Assembly: GCF_030548205.1 (NCBI RefSeq) | Contig: NZ_JAUORV010000006.1 | Location: 1 to 64,000, forward strand | Source of the DNA: Aliiglaciecola sp. 3_MG-2023 | GTDB taxonomy: Bacteria > Pseudomonadota > Gammaproteobacteria > Enterobacterales > Alteromonadaceae | Length of the DNA stretch: 64,000 nt | Direction of reading: 5' to 3' | The notes under the pieces: generated by a model | What the model saw: only the letters and a program-made list of their open reading frames with translations | The model's database searches: none | What the model was told of the DNA's origin: nothing | Part shown: positions 1-8,156 of the stretch, piece after piece | How positions within the stretch are numbered: position 1 is the first letter of the stretch | Layout of the letters: every line of letters begins with the position of its first letter | Position numbers and translations under genes: made by a program

Positions 1-59
1 GTGGAAGCGTTGTGAGGCGTTAAGCTAACCTGTACTAATTGCCCGTGAGGCTTAACCAT
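1..59 (+). rRNA. rrl: 23S rRNA, 3' end (partial)
   Basis: The first bases match the conserved 3' terminus of bacterial 23S rRNA: the segment reading gctaacctgtactaattg and then the ending gaggcttaacc correspond to the 3' arm of the terminal helix. The gene begins outside the window. The end is placed by comparison with the E. coli 3' terminus and is good to a few bases. Confidence 0.95.
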
Positions 60-221
60 ACAACACCCAAATGTCTTCGAAAGAAGCATGGTGTTGTAAG
101 TGTGACAAGACAACATAAAATAGGCTCTGAATAAGAGCAAGAGTACGCAACTCGATTTGATTATGATATCGCTTTTCCGAATTTGTTAATGTTTTGCCCA
201 AACGGCGAAACAACCAGTTAA

Positions 222-340
222 TGTCTGGCGACCTTAGCGACACGGTACCACCTGATCCCATCTCGAACTCAGAAGTGAAACGTGTTAGCGGCGATGGTAG
301 TGTGGGGTTTCCCCATGTGAGAGTAGCACATCGCCAGACT
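222..340 (+). rRNA. rrf: 5S rRNA
   Basis: About 119 nt with the typical 5S landmarks: the conserved central segment cgaactcagaagtgaaac, the segment gatggtagtgtggggt, and a closing helix formed by gtctggcga at the 5' end and tcgccagac at the 3' end. It lies about 160 nt after the 23S end, as expected for an rRNA operon, and a strong terminator follows within 10 nt. No tRNA gene is seen in the 23S-5S spacer. Confidence 0.97.
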
Positions 341-459
341 CCCATTTAGAGAAAGGGCTATCCGAAAGGGTAGCCCTTTTTTGCATGTGTACACTTTAAA
401 ACTTAAGCGGATATCTCAATCACAGTTGGATAGCCCTTACTCTAAGCGCTGCCGCGCAA
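337..459 (+). repeat. 123-bp perfect direct repeat, copy 1 (5S tail plus terminator)
   Basis: From the last bases of 5S (gactcccat) through the terminator to the motif gctgccgcgcaa, the sequence is identical base for base to 665-787, an offset of 328 bp. Perfect identity over 123 bp next to strongly diverged flanks suggests recent duplication or gene-conversion-like homogenisation. Confidence 0.92.
350..382 (+). terminator. rRNA operon terminator, copy 1
   Basis: A hairpin pairs aaagggcta with tagccctttt around the short loop tccgaaaggg and is followed by a T run. This is a classical intrinsic terminator placed directly after 5S. An identical copy lies 328 bp downstream. Confidence 0.9.
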
Positions 460-636
460 CAACACCCCAAGAGAAACCATACCCATCAAGTGTTATGCAA
501 TACCTGACGATGTAATAAAACGCTAGGTGTTAACCGTCCCTGGTGCTTCGTCCAGCCTCGCATCCATGCGAGTCGTTCAGTCGGCTAACGTTGCTGCGCA
601 ACTAAGAACAGCCTCCTTCACCCCCATGCGAGAGTA
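431..636 (+). repeat. Tandem degenerate repeat unit A
   Basis: First of three diverged copies sharing, in order: the motif taagcgctgccgcgcaa, gagaaacc-like and tgttatgcaatacctg segments, ctaggtgt, the segment gtgcttcgtccag, a hairpin, and cccccatgcgagag. The hairpin is ctcgcat (557-563) pairing with atgcgag (566-572). No credible coding region is seen. Confidence 0.8.
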
Positions 637-664
637 AAGAAACGCGCAAAGCTGGGCGGAACGG

Positions 665-787
665 GACTCCCATTTAGAGAAAGGGCTATCCGAAAGGGTA
701 GCCCTTTTTTGCATGTGTACACTTTAAAACTTAAGCGGATATCTCAATCACAGTTGGATAGCCCTTACTCTAAGCGCTGCCGCGCAA
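665..787 (+). repeat. 123-bp perfect direct repeat, copy 2, with second terminator copy
   Basis: Exact copy of 337-459. It includes a second intrinsic terminator hairpin at about 678-710. It is preceded by cccccatgcgagagta (621-636), which closely resembles the 3' half of 5S rRNA (ccccatgtgagagta). This copy may therefore descend from a degenerate second 5S unit. Confidence 0.9.
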
Positions 788-1002
788 GAACTATCCCGCA
801 GAGAAACCTAACCCAGCGAGTGTTATGTAATAGCTGTTCATGTAATAGGCATCTAGGTGTCACACCTCCATGTGGCTACCTCCAGTGCAGCATCCCTGCT
901 GCCCGTTCCGTCGCTTAACGCTTCTGCGAAGCTAAAAACAACCGACTCCACCCCCATGTGAGAGCACATATAATGGTGTAGCTCGGGCTTTAGCCCGTGG
1001 AA
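759..1002 (+). repeat. Tandem degenerate repeat unit B
   Basis: Second copy, with the same order of motifs as unit A. The hairpin here is gcagca pairing with tgctgc, a different sequence at the same place. It ends with cccccatgtgagagc and then a segment, gtagctcgggctttagcccgtgg, that carries a small inverted repeat (cgggct/agcccg) and recurs in unit C. Confidence 0.8.
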
Positions 1003-1046
1003 TGGTATATGTCTTCGCGGTTTACCCTTATGAATATTGATATAGG

Positions 1047-1287
1047 TAGCCTTCCTTCTAAGCGCTGCCGCGCAAGTGCCATCAATCGGGGAACCTAACC
1101 CATCTGTGTGTTATGCAATACCTGTCCACGTAATAAGCCGCTAGGTGTCAACCTTCCCTGGTGCTACCTCCAGCCCGACATCCATGTCGGTCGTGCGCTC
1201 GGGCGGAACTGCGTTCCTAAAACATCCTCGCTTACCCCCATGTGAGAGCATATATAATGAATGTAGCTCGGGCTTCAGACCGTGGAA
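1047..1287 (+). repeat. Tandem degenerate repeat unit C
   Basis: Third copy, with the same motif order. Its hairpin is ccgacat pairing with atgtcgg. It ends with acccccatgtgagagc and the gtagctcgggctt segment also found in unit B. Units B and C share the longest segments. Positions 1288-1475 after it hold AT-rich sequence with no recognised element. Confidence 0.8.
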
Positions 1288-1475
1288 AACATAACGGAGA
1301 TAATATAGTAATATACAAAGACGGTACTTCTAAAAACTACAGAGGGAGAGGGTTATCAATTAAGCGTTTGATTATGATTCAACAATTGCCGCTCTAAGTC
1401 GATTAGCCCTATTAATTTAGGCTAGTTTGCATTACTATTTAGCGCTTCTAAATTAGGATTAATTGGAGTTTATAA

Positions 1476-1598
1476 ATGCAAGATCAAAGTTTTGAGAAAG
1501 ACCCCTTTAGTTGGACATATTTATTGGTGGCGCTTGTTGTCCTACTGGCACTTCCTCTTTTACCTGCGATTGCTGGTTGGCTTACGTTTTACTTATAA
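1476..1598 (+). CDS. 40-residue single-pass membrane protein, hypothetical
   Basis: A short ORF not recognised as a known family. It starts with ATG six bases after a good ribosome binding site (ttggagtt) and encodes about 12 polar residues ([13 protein letters not shown]) followed by a hydrophobic stretch of about 25 residues rich in Leu, Val and Ala, ending in taa. This predicts a one-pass inner-membrane miniprotein. It lies 35 nt upstream of the apt start on the same strand, so it may be co-transcribed with apt. Evidence for it is the binding site, the clear membrane segment and the position. A chance ORF cannot be excluded. Confidence 0.6.
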   Translation: MQDQSFEKDPFSWTYLLVALVVLLALPLLPAIAGWLTFYL

Positions 1599-1633
1599 AT
1601 CCAAGAACTAAGCGAGCCACTAAGAGGAAGTTT

Positions 1634-2170
1634 GTGTCAGCTGAATATATAAAATCAATCGTAAAAACCGTCCCTGATTATCCTAAACCGGGGATATTAT
1701 TTCGTGACGTAACATCAGTATTAGAAGATCACACTGCATTTTCCAGCAGTATTGCTTTGTTACTTGAAAAGTTCGCACCACTTAAGTTTGATAAAATTGC
1801 AGGAACTGAAGCCCGTGGTTTTTTGTTTGGAGCGCCACTAGCCATTGAAATGGGAATAGGTTTTATCCCTGTCCGCAAACCAAATAAATTACCGCGTGAA
1901 ACTATTTCAGAATCATACGAATTGGAATATGGAATGGACATGCTTGAGATTCATTCTGATGCAATTAAACCAGGTGAAAAAGTTTTGATGATAGATGATC
2001 TGCTTGCTACTGGCGGTACCATGGTTGCAACAGCGAATTTGATTCGTAAACTCGGTGGAATCGTTGAACATGCCGGTTTTATTATTTCTCTTCCTGATTT
2101 GGGAGGCGAAGAAAAACTAAATGCCCATGGCGTTCAATGTCATTCTTTGTGTGATTTTGATGGTGAATAA
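1634..2170 (+). CDS. apt: Adenine phosphoribosyltransferase
   Basis: Converts adenine and PRPP to AMP in purine salvage, in the cytosol. The start chosen is GTG at 1634, giving 178 residues, the usual length for Apt. It is preceded by aagagga five bases upstream. A longer in-frame reading from 1511 would add residues unlike any Apt and overlap the upstream small ORF. Motifs seen are [14 protein letters not shown] near the N terminus, [27 protein letters not shown], and the PRPP-binding loop [13 protein letters not shown]. dnaX follows after 6 bases, as in many gammaproteobacteria, which suggests one transcript with dnaX, ybaB and recR. Confidence 0.95.
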   Translation: MSAEYIKSIVKTVPDYPKPGILFRDVTSVLEDHTAFSSSIALLLEKFAPLKFDKIAGTEARGFLFGAPLAIEMGIGFIPVRKPNKLPRETISESYELEYGMDMLEIHSDAIKPGEKVLMIDDLLATGGTMVATANLIRKLGGIVEHAGFIISLPDLGGEEKLNAHGVQCHSLCDFDGE

Positions 2171-2176
2171 CGTCTA

Positions 2177-4819
2177 ATGGCTTATCAAGTTCTTGCGCGT
2201 AAATGGCGACCTAATCGTTTTTCGGAATTAGTCGGACAAGAACATGTTGTCACAGCAATATCGAATGCCTTAGATAATAATAGACTCCATCACGCATATC
2301 TTTTTACCGGGACTCGTGGGGTCGGTAAAACCACAATAGCACGCATATTTTCTAAAAGTCTGAATTGTGAAACGGGATTAAGCGCTAACCCGTGCGGGGA
2401 ATGCCATACTTGTTTGGACATTGAAAGTGGTCGTTACGTTGATTTGTTGGAAATCGACGCTGCATCTAGAACAAAAGTAGAAGATACGCGAGAGTTACTC
2501 GATAATGTTCAATATAAACCAACACGTGGGCAGTTTAAGGTATATTTAATCGATGAAGTGCATATGTTGTCTAAACATAGTTTCAATGCACTTTTAAAAA
2601 CCCTAGAAGAGCCGCCTCCACACGTAAAGTTTTTACTCGCAACAACAGATCCGCAAAAGCTACCTGTAACTATACTGTCCCGCTGTTTACAATTTAATCT
2701 GAAAGCGTTATCTCGGGAGCAAATTACTCAACAGCTAAGTTATATACTTTCTGAAGAAGATATTGTTAGTGAACCACAAGCATTATCGCAATTGGCGCGA
2801 GCAGCACAAGGGAGCATGCGTGATGCGTTGAGTTTGACTGACCAAGCCATAGCGCAAGGAGATGGTAAGGTAACAAATACCATAGTGACTGATATGCTAG
2901 GTCTAATGGACAAGGGCCAGATTGTTAAACTTCTACATACGGTTTTTAACAATGAGCCAGCTCAAGTCATGGCGCAAGTCGAATCAATGTCACAGCAATC
3001 TGTTAATTATGAACAAGTGCTAGCAGAGTTAATGAGTTTGTTGCATCAAGTTGCGCTAACTCAGTTTGTGCCAGAGGCCTGTAAACTGGAAACGGTATCA
3101 GCGCGAGCAGTTTATCAGTTGGCAAAAATGTTACCTCCAGAACAGGTTCAACTAGCTTATCAAATTGCGTTGCAAGGAAAGAAAGATATTATACATGCAG
3201 CAGATGCGCGCATTGGTTTGGAAATGACTCTGTTACGGATGTTAGCATTTAATCCTGCACCAATTTCATTATCGATTGGAGAGACTAACAACCTAGCTAC
3301 CCAGGAAAATTTAACATCTTTACCCGTGAATAGCGGCCTAGATGAAAAAAAAACGGTTGAAAATGCCGACTCTAACAATAAAGAGGTAGTGGAGGGGCTT
3401 TCAGCTCAACAAGTTGATATCATTCGCCAAGCTAATAGTTTAGGCGCACCGCAACCAGAGCATACAAAATGCCCAGATAGCGAGCATAGCAAACCAATAG
3501 GATCACCCCAGCAAGATTCTACCACTAGAGTAGTTGCAGAAGAGGCTATCAAGCAAAGAAGTAATACTGACCTAGAACATGACGACAAAGCTATAGATCC
3601 CGATACCCAATCAAGCCAATACCCCTATGAAAATTCAGATGTCTATCATCAAGAGTTTTTACAAGAACAAAGCAATTTAGCTGATTTTCATGAAGACAAC
3701 AGCGCCCAACGTTTGTATGAAGGTGAGGTTAATAGTGTAGTCAATGCTGACACTGGTGCTTTGCAATCTGAAGCGCAAAACTCTAATGTTCCTTTATCTA
3801 CCAATTCCTTATCAGCGACGGAAAACCTTATCGCCTTAAAGCAAAAGCTTTCTAAGTTAGAAGTGGCTTCACAGGAAGAGGAAAAAAAAGAAAATAAGTC
3901 GACAGAAGATTTTATACCCTCGCGGTTTAAACCTCAAACCAGCGAAACCGGCGCTGAAGCTCAAATTACCGATAAAAAACAAGAGACTTCTACACCGCAA
4001 GTCACAGAATTAAAGCAACCGAATAACCAGGTTTCAGATGCACCAAATCCTAATGTACAAGCAGGTGCTCAGGTCGAAACTGAGTCAATGGCAGGCAATA
4101 CATATAAAACCCCTGATACATTTGAGCCTAAATCTAGTAGCGACATACAAGACCCTAACAACGTAGATGCTGCTAGCAATGCTCCGGATAACAGTAATGA
4201 TAAAACTAAAGTGGAAAGTGTTTCTAATGAAGTACAATTTCAAGATTCTCCACCTTGGGAACACGAAAACTCCGACTTTGTACAATCTAATAATAGCAGT
4301 GAACAAAACCTACAAAGCCAGCAAACTGACCTAGAGCCCGAAGATGAGTTCGATCCCATGGCACACCTTAATGAGCCCATAGAAGTGAATGTTGACTTTG
4401 ACGTTCCTGCATTTCTTGAAAATGGGGAAAAGGTGACACATTCCAAGCAACTGGATACATGGAGTCAACTCATTGAACAAATGCAGGTTACTGCGTTAAC
4501 TAAACAACTAGCGTTACATTCTTCTTATGAAAAAAATGATAACCGTGTGACCTTGAAGTTGTTAGATTCGAAACCACATCTAGATACTGAAACTGCTAGA
4601 AGTCAGTTACAACTGGCTTTAAGTAATCTTTTTCAACAACAGATTGAGCTACACATTGAGCATAGTCAGCCAATAAGTACGCCATTTGCGGTGCAACAAA
4701 CCATTAATCAGGTAAGAATGCAGCACGCGAAAAATGTTGCGGAAACCAACCCTGAGATAAATAGGTTAAAAAATACATTTTCTGCGCAGGTGATAGAATC
4801 TAGTATCAAACCTCGCTAA
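2177..4819 (+). CDS. dnaX: DNA polymerase III subunits tau and gamma
   Basis: Clamp-loader ATPase of the replicative polymerase. Visible features of the 880-residue product are Walker A GTRGVGKT (residues 45-52), zinc-binding cysteines (C64, C73, C76, C79), Walker B DEVH (126-129) and the sensor-1 region around LSRC. The clamp-loader domains end near residue 370. A long, very polar Gln/Asn/Glu/Ser-rich linker (about 375-745) follows, and then a conserved tau-specific C-terminal domain (about 755-880) beginning near WSQLIEQM. E. coli tau is 643 residues, so the linker is greatly expanded. Two A-rich heptamers within it are followed at once by stops in the -1 frame (see separate entries), consistent with production of a shorter gamma form. 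Confidence 0.97.
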   Translation: MAYQVLARKWRPNRFSELVGQEHVVTAISNALDNNRLHHAYLFTGTRGVGKTTIARIFSKSLNCETGLSANPCGECHTCLDIESGRYVDLLEIDAASRTKVEDTRELLDNVQYKPTRGQFKVYLIDEVHMLSKHSFNALLKTLEEPPPHVKFLLATTDPQKLPVTILSRCLQFNLKALSREQITQQLSYILSEEDIVSEPQALSQLARAAQGSMRDALSLTDQAIAQGDGKVTNTIVTDMLGLMDKGQIVKLLHTVFNNEPAQVMAQVESMSQQSVNYEQVLAELMSLLHQVALTQFVPEACKLETVSARAVYQLAKMLPPEQVQLAYQIALQGKKDIIHAADARIGLEMTLLRMLAFNPAPISLSIGETNNLATQENLTSLPVNSGLDEKKTVENADSNNKEVVEGLSAQQVDIIRQANSLGAPQPEHTKCPDSEHSKPIGSPQQDSTTRVVAEEAIKQRSNTDLEHDDKAIDPDTQSSQYPYENSDVYHQEFLQEQSNLADFHEDNSAQRLYEGEVNSVVNADTGALQSEAQNSNVPLSTNSLSATENLIALKQKLSKLEVASQEEEKKENKSTEDFIPSRFKPQTSETGAEAQITDKKQETSTPQVTELKQPNNQVSDAPNPNVQAGAQVETESMAGNTYKTPDTFEPKSSSDIQDPNNVDAASNAPDNSNDKTKVESVSNEVQFQDSPPWEHENSDFVQSNNSSEQNLQSQQTDLEPEDEFDPMAHLNEPIEVNVDFDVPAFLENGEKVTHSKQLDTWSQLIEQMQVTALTKQLALHSSYEKNDNRVTLKLLDSKPHLDTETARSQLQLALSNLFQQQIELHIEHSQPISTPFAVQQTINQVRMQHAKNVAETNPEINRLKNTFSAQVIESSIKPR
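3346..3360 (+). promoter_or_regulatory. Candidate -1 frameshift site 1 in dnaX
   Basis: A run of nine A (3345-3353) places the heptamer A AAA AAA at 3346-3352 in the reading frame. A slip of -1 would read AAC GGT and then TGA (3358-3360), giving a product of about 394 residues ending just after the clamp-loader domains, close in layout to E. coli gamma (431 residues). No clear upstream Shine-Dalgarno-like stimulator is seen. Functional slippage is inferred. Confidence 0.4.
3872..3897 (+). promoter_or_regulatory. Candidate -1 frameshift site 2 in dnaX with SD-like stimulator
   Basis: An internal aggaagagg (3873-3881) resembles the anti-16S stimulator of E. coli dnaX and lies directly before eight A and a G. 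The in-frame heptamer A AAA AAA is at 3883-3889. A -1 slip would read AGA AAA and then TAA (3895-3897), giving a product of about 573 residues. The short distance between stimulator and heptamer is less than the roughly 10 bases in E. coli, so efficiency is uncertain. Confidence 0.4.
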
Positions 4820-4847
4820 TTTAATTTACTAATGAGAGAGAATATTT

Positions 4848-5174
4848 ATGTTTAAAGGTGGTATGGGAAATATCATGAAGCAAGCGCAACAAATGCAAGA
4901 GCGCATGCAAAAATCACAAGAAGAATTAGCTTCAATTGAAGTCACTGGTGAGTCTGGCGCAGGTTTGGTTAAAGTTACTATGACCTGTAATCACAACGTT
5001 AGACGTGTCGATATCGATCCATCCTTAATGGAAGATGATAAAGAAATGATCGAAGATCTTGTCGCGGCTGCCATTAATGATGCTGTTCGTCGTGTGCAGG
5101 AAACCACAAAAGAAAAAATGGGTGATGTAACAGGTGGAATGCCTTTACCGCCTGGCTTTAAGATGCCGTTTTAA
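4848..5174 (+). CDS. ybaB: YbaB/EbfC family nucleoid-associated protein
   Basis: A 108-residue DNA-binding protein of the YbaB/EbfC family, usually a dimer with a tweezer shape, encoded between dnaX and recR in most proteobacteria. The sequence shows the family start [21 protein letters not shown], a helical N terminus rich in Gln and Met, the core [21 protein letters not shown], and the Pro/Gly-rich tail [13 protein letters not shown]. The start follows gagagag at a normal distance, 28 nt after the dnaX stop. The recR start lies 10 nt after its stop, indicating co-transcription. Confidence 0.96.
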   Translation: MFKGGMGNIMKQAQQMQERMQKSQEELASIEVTGESGAGLVKVTMTCNHNVRRVDIDPSLMEDDKEMIEDLVAAAINDAVRRVQETTKEKMGDVTGGMPLPPGFKMPF

Positions 5175-5184
5175 GAAAAAATAG

Positions 5185-5784
5185 ATGCAATACAGCCCAC
5201 TAATAACTGAACTAATCGCGGCTTTGACTCATCTTCCTGGCGTGGGCAAAAAAAGTGCTCAACGGATGGCGTTTCATTTGTTAGAGCGCAATCGAGAAGG
5301 CGCCTTAGAGCTTAGTAACGTGCTTCATAATGCAATGGAGCATGTTCAGCATTGTCAGTCGTGTCGTACTTTTACTGAGGCCAGTTTATGCGACATTTGT
5401 AGTAACCCAATTCGTGAAGAAGTTGGGCAATTGTGTATTGTCGAGTCACCGCAAGATGTGATTGCGGTTGAACAAACCTCCGAGTTTAAAGGGCGTTATT
5501 TTGTTTTGATGGGGCATTTGTCGCCAATAGACGGAATAGGCCCGAATGAAATTGGCTTGAACGAATTAGAAGTGTTGCTTAACTCTGGAAAGTTTAAAGA
5601 AGTTATCCTAGCGACAAACCCCACCGTTGAGGGGGAAGCTACTGCTCATTTTATTGCTCAAATGTGTAAGACTAACGGTATTTCTGCTACTCGTTTGGCT
5701 CATGGTATGCCCGTGGGGGGGGAGCTTGAGTATGTCGATGGAAATACCTTGATGCACGCATTTACGGGTAGGCGAGTTATTTAA
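5185..5784 (+). CDS. recR: Recombination mediator RecR
   Basis: Works with RecO and RecF to load RecA at single-stranded gaps. The 199 residues match the family length. The N-terminal helix-hairpin-helix reads [20 protein letters not shown]. The four-cysteine zinc motif follows (CQSC then CDIC, about residues 57-72), and the Toprim domain contains [12 protein letters not shown]-like and [13 protein letters not shown] segments. The C terminus has [17 protein letters not shown] as in E. coli RecR. It is last in the apt-dnaX-ybaB-recR run. About 200 nt separate it from htpG, which has its own promoter. Confidence 0.97.
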   Translation: MQYSPLITELIAALTHLPGVGKKSAQRMAFHLLERNREGALELSNVLHNAMEHVQHCQSCRTFTEASLCDICSNPIREEVGQLCIVESPQDVIAVEQTSEFKGRYFVLMGHLSPIDGIGPNEIGLNELEVLLNSGKFKEVILATNPTVEGEATAHFIAQMCKTNGISATRLAHGMPVGGELEYVDGNTLMHAFTGRRVI

Positions 5785-5913
5785 GCTATTGTTATTAATC
5801 TGACTCAAATTAGATTGTTTTACTTACTCGCGTCTTTCATCCCTCTAGAAATGCCCACTTTTAAATATTCTGCGACATTTTACAAATTTCTTGATAATAA
5901 ATTGTATTGTTTG

Positions 5914-5941
5914 CTTGAAAAGAAAGTAAACGACCTTATCT
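5914..5941 (+). promoter_or_regulatory. Probable sigma-32 heat-shock promoter of htpG
   Basis: The -35 element CTTGAAA (5914-5920) is an exact match to the sigma-32 consensus. After a 13-base spacer, CCTTATCT (5934-5941) fits the -10 element CCCCATnT moderately. It lies 43 bases before the htpG start, as expected for a heat-shock gene. Confidence 0.65.
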
Positions 5942-5983
5942 CCTAAGCCTAGAAGCAAAACGGTTTATAGGAGAAATTTGTTT

Positions 5984-7906
5984 ATGGCTGAAACAGCTCA
6001 CCAAGAAACTCATGGTTTTCAAACTGAAGTAAAGCAATTACTTCAATTGATGATTCATTCACTTTATTCCAACAAAGAAATATTCCTTCGTGAATTAGTT
6101 TCAAACGCTGCTGATGCTGCAGATAAATTGAGATTTAAAGTCCTTTCAGATTCGTCACTTTACGAAAATGACAGTGATCTTTGCGTTAAACTCAGTGCAG
6201 ATAAAGAAGCGGGTACTATCACAATTTCAGATAATGGAATTGGTATGAATAAAGAAGATGTGATTGAACATCTAGGTACCATCGCTAAATCGGGCACCAA
6301 AGAATTCTTTAATAATTTGTCCGGTGACCAGTCAAAAGATTCACAGTTAATTGGTCAATTCGGTGTTGGGTTCTATTCAGCTTTTATTGTAGCTGATAAC
6401 GTTGTTGTACGTAGCCGAGCTGCTGGTGACAGCGCAGACAAAGGTGTTGAATGGCAATCTGCAGGTGAAGGTGAATTCACCGTTAAAGACATCGAAAAGG
6501 CCGACCGTGGAACCGAAATCATTCTGCATTTACGTGATGAAGAAAAAGAATTCGCAGATGACTGGCGACTTCGCTCAATTGTCACTAAGTACTCAGAACA
6601 CATTGGTATTCCTGTAAAAATGTGGAAAGAAGACGTTGCTGAGTCAGAAGGTCCCGATGGTGAAAAAATTCCTGCTCAACCTGGTGAGTGGGAAGCCGTA
6701 AACAAGGCTAGTGCGCTTTGGACACGAGATAAGTCAGAAATAAGTGACGAAGAATACAATGAGTTTTATAAGCACGTTTCTCATGACTTCACAGATCCTT
6801 TGTTGCATTCTCATAACAAAGTTGAAGGTAAAACAGAATACACTAGTTTGCTTTATATTCCGTCAAAAGCGCCTTTTGATATGTGGAATCGTGATCAAAA
6901 CCATGGTTTGAAACTCTATGTTCAGCGCGTCTTTATTATGGATGATGCAGAGCAATTTATGCCTGTTTACCTGCGTTTTGTGAAAGGTTTACTAGATTCA
7001 AACGATTTACCATTGAATGTATCTCGTGAAATTCTTCAAGACAACAAAATAACTCAGGCTATTCGTCAGGGTTGTACTAAACGTGTTCTGCAAATGTTAG
7101 AGCGTTTAGCGAAAAATGATGCAGACAAGTATCAGTTATTCTGGAAAGAATTTGGCGGTGTGCTAAAAGAAGGCCCTGCAGAAGATCATGCTAATAAAGA
7201 GAAAATTGCTGGTTTATTGCGTTTTGCATCGACTCATAACGACAGTGATGCGCAAACAGTTTCTTTAGAAGATTATATTGGCCGAATGAAAGAAGGTCAG
7301 GATAAAATTTACTTTATTACAGCAGATAGCTATCAAGCGGCCAAATCTAGTCCGCACTTGGAAATCTTCCGTAAAAAAGGTATTGAAGTCTTGTTAATGG
7401 GCGACCGTATTGATGAATGGTTGATGTCGCACTTAACCGAATTTAATGAAAAATCCTTCCAATCTGTCGCCCGCGGTGCGCTAGATTTGGGTGATTTGGA
7501 AGATGAAGAGAGTAAAAAAGAGCAAGAACAAGCTGAAAAAGAAGTTGAAGGCGTATTAGAACGTGTGAAGACTGCCTTAGGCGACAAAGTGGTTGATGTT
7601 AAATTTACTCATCGACTCACTGATTCACCAGCTTGTATCGTGACTGATGAACAGGGAATGTCTACTCAAATGATTAAGCTAATGCAGGCAGCAGGTCAGC
7701 CGGTACCTGAAGCGAAGTATCATTTTGAGTTGAACCCTGAACATCAATTAGTGAAGTTACTCGCTGATTTGCAAGATGAAGGTCAATTTGAACAATGGGT
7801 TGAGGTGTTATATGACCAAGCTGCGTTGTCAGAGCAGGGCAGTCTAAAAGATCCAGCAAGCTTTGTTCAAAACTTGAATAAGTTATTGATTGATCTAGCT
7901 AAGTAA
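5984..7906 (+). CDS. htpG: Molecular chaperone HtpG (Hsp90)
   Basis: Bacterial Hsp90, an ATP-driven cytosolic chaperone. The start chosen is ATG at 5984 ([16 protein letters not shown]), nine bases after aggaga. An in-frame TTG two codons earlier is less likely. At 640 residues it is close to the usual 620-640. The N-terminal GHKL ATPase motifs are clear: [23 protein letters not shown], and [12 protein letters not shown]. The middle domain contains [14 protein letters not shown] and the catalytic-loop region [15 protein letters not shown] Glu/Lys-rich segment near residue 510 leads to the C-terminal dimerisation domain. It appears monocistronic, with hairpins after the stop. Confidence 0.98.
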   Translation: MAETAHQETHGFQTEVKQLLQLMIHSLYSNKEIFLRELVSNAADAADKLRFKVLSDSSLYENDSDLCVKLSADKEAGTITISDNGIGMNKEDVIEHLGTIAKSGTKEFFNNLSGDQSKDSQLIGQFGVGFYSAFIVADNVVVRSRAAGDSADKGVEWQSAGEGEFTVKDIEKADRGTEIILHLRDEEKEFADDWRLRSIVTKYSEHIGIPVKMWKEDVAESEGPDGEKIPAQPGEWEAVNKASALWTRDKSEISDEEYNEFYKHVSHDFTDPLLHSHNKVEGKTEYTSLLYIPSKAPFDMWNRDQNHGLKLYVQRVFIMDDAEQFMPVYLRFVKGLLDSNDLPLNVSREILQDNKITQAIRQGCTKRVLQMLERLAKNDADKYQLFWKEFGGVLKEGPAEDHANKEKIAGLLRFASTHNDSDAQTVSLEDYIGRMKEGQDKIYFITADSYQAAKSSPHLEIFRKKGIEVLLMGDRIDEWLMSHLTEFNEKSFQSVARGALDLGDLEDEESKKEQEQAEKEVEGVLERVKTALGDKVVDVKFTHRLTDSPACIVTDEQGMSTQMIKLMQAAGQPVPEAKYHFELNPEHQLVKLLADLQDEGQFEQWVEVLYDQAALSEQGSLKDPASFVQNLNKLLIDLAK

Positions 7907-7917
7907 TATTTAAGTTT

Positions 7918-7945
7918 AGTGCAAGCTGACGTCTAAGCTTGCACT
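7918..7945 (+). terminator. Hairpin downstream of htpG
   Basis: A perfect 10-bp stem, agtgcaagct with agcttgcact, around an 8-base loop begins 11 bases after the htpG stop. No long T run follows, so by itself it would be a weak terminator or an mRNA 3' protective hairpin. Confidence 0.55.
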
Positions 7946-7971
7946 ATTCTACAGATTATTACGCTTTAAAG

Positions 7972-8002
7972 AATCCGGTGAGTCTTTCTCACCGGATTTT
8001 TT
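7972..8002 (+). terminator. Intrinsic terminator after htpG
   Basis: The stem aatccggtga pairs with tcaccggatt around a short loop and runs into a stretch of T. Strong intrinsic terminator. Confidence 0.9.
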
Positions 8003-8156
8003 GATGTTTACAAGATGCAAAGGGAATTAATACTAAATAGCTAGCCTTGAGGATTTGATGGTACAATTTTATTTTCTGCACCTAAGTAAACGCGGTCAAA
8101 ATTGCTGACGGCGAGTAAACACGCTAAGTGTAAATTAACACAATTAAGGTTGCTCT

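Noticed and set aside
709-918. A 69-codon reading in the post-5S repeat array
   Set aside because: It begins inside the duplicated terminator region, has no binding site, and its frame is not kept in the other two repeat units.
1511-1633. Longer apt start
   Set aside because: The added residues overlap the small membrane ORF, do not resemble Apt, and the GTG at 1634 has a good binding site and gives the family length.
2740-4446. Several antisense readings in dnaX
   Set aside because: They are shadows of a strongly coding gene with low-complexity sequence, without binding sites or recognisable motifs.
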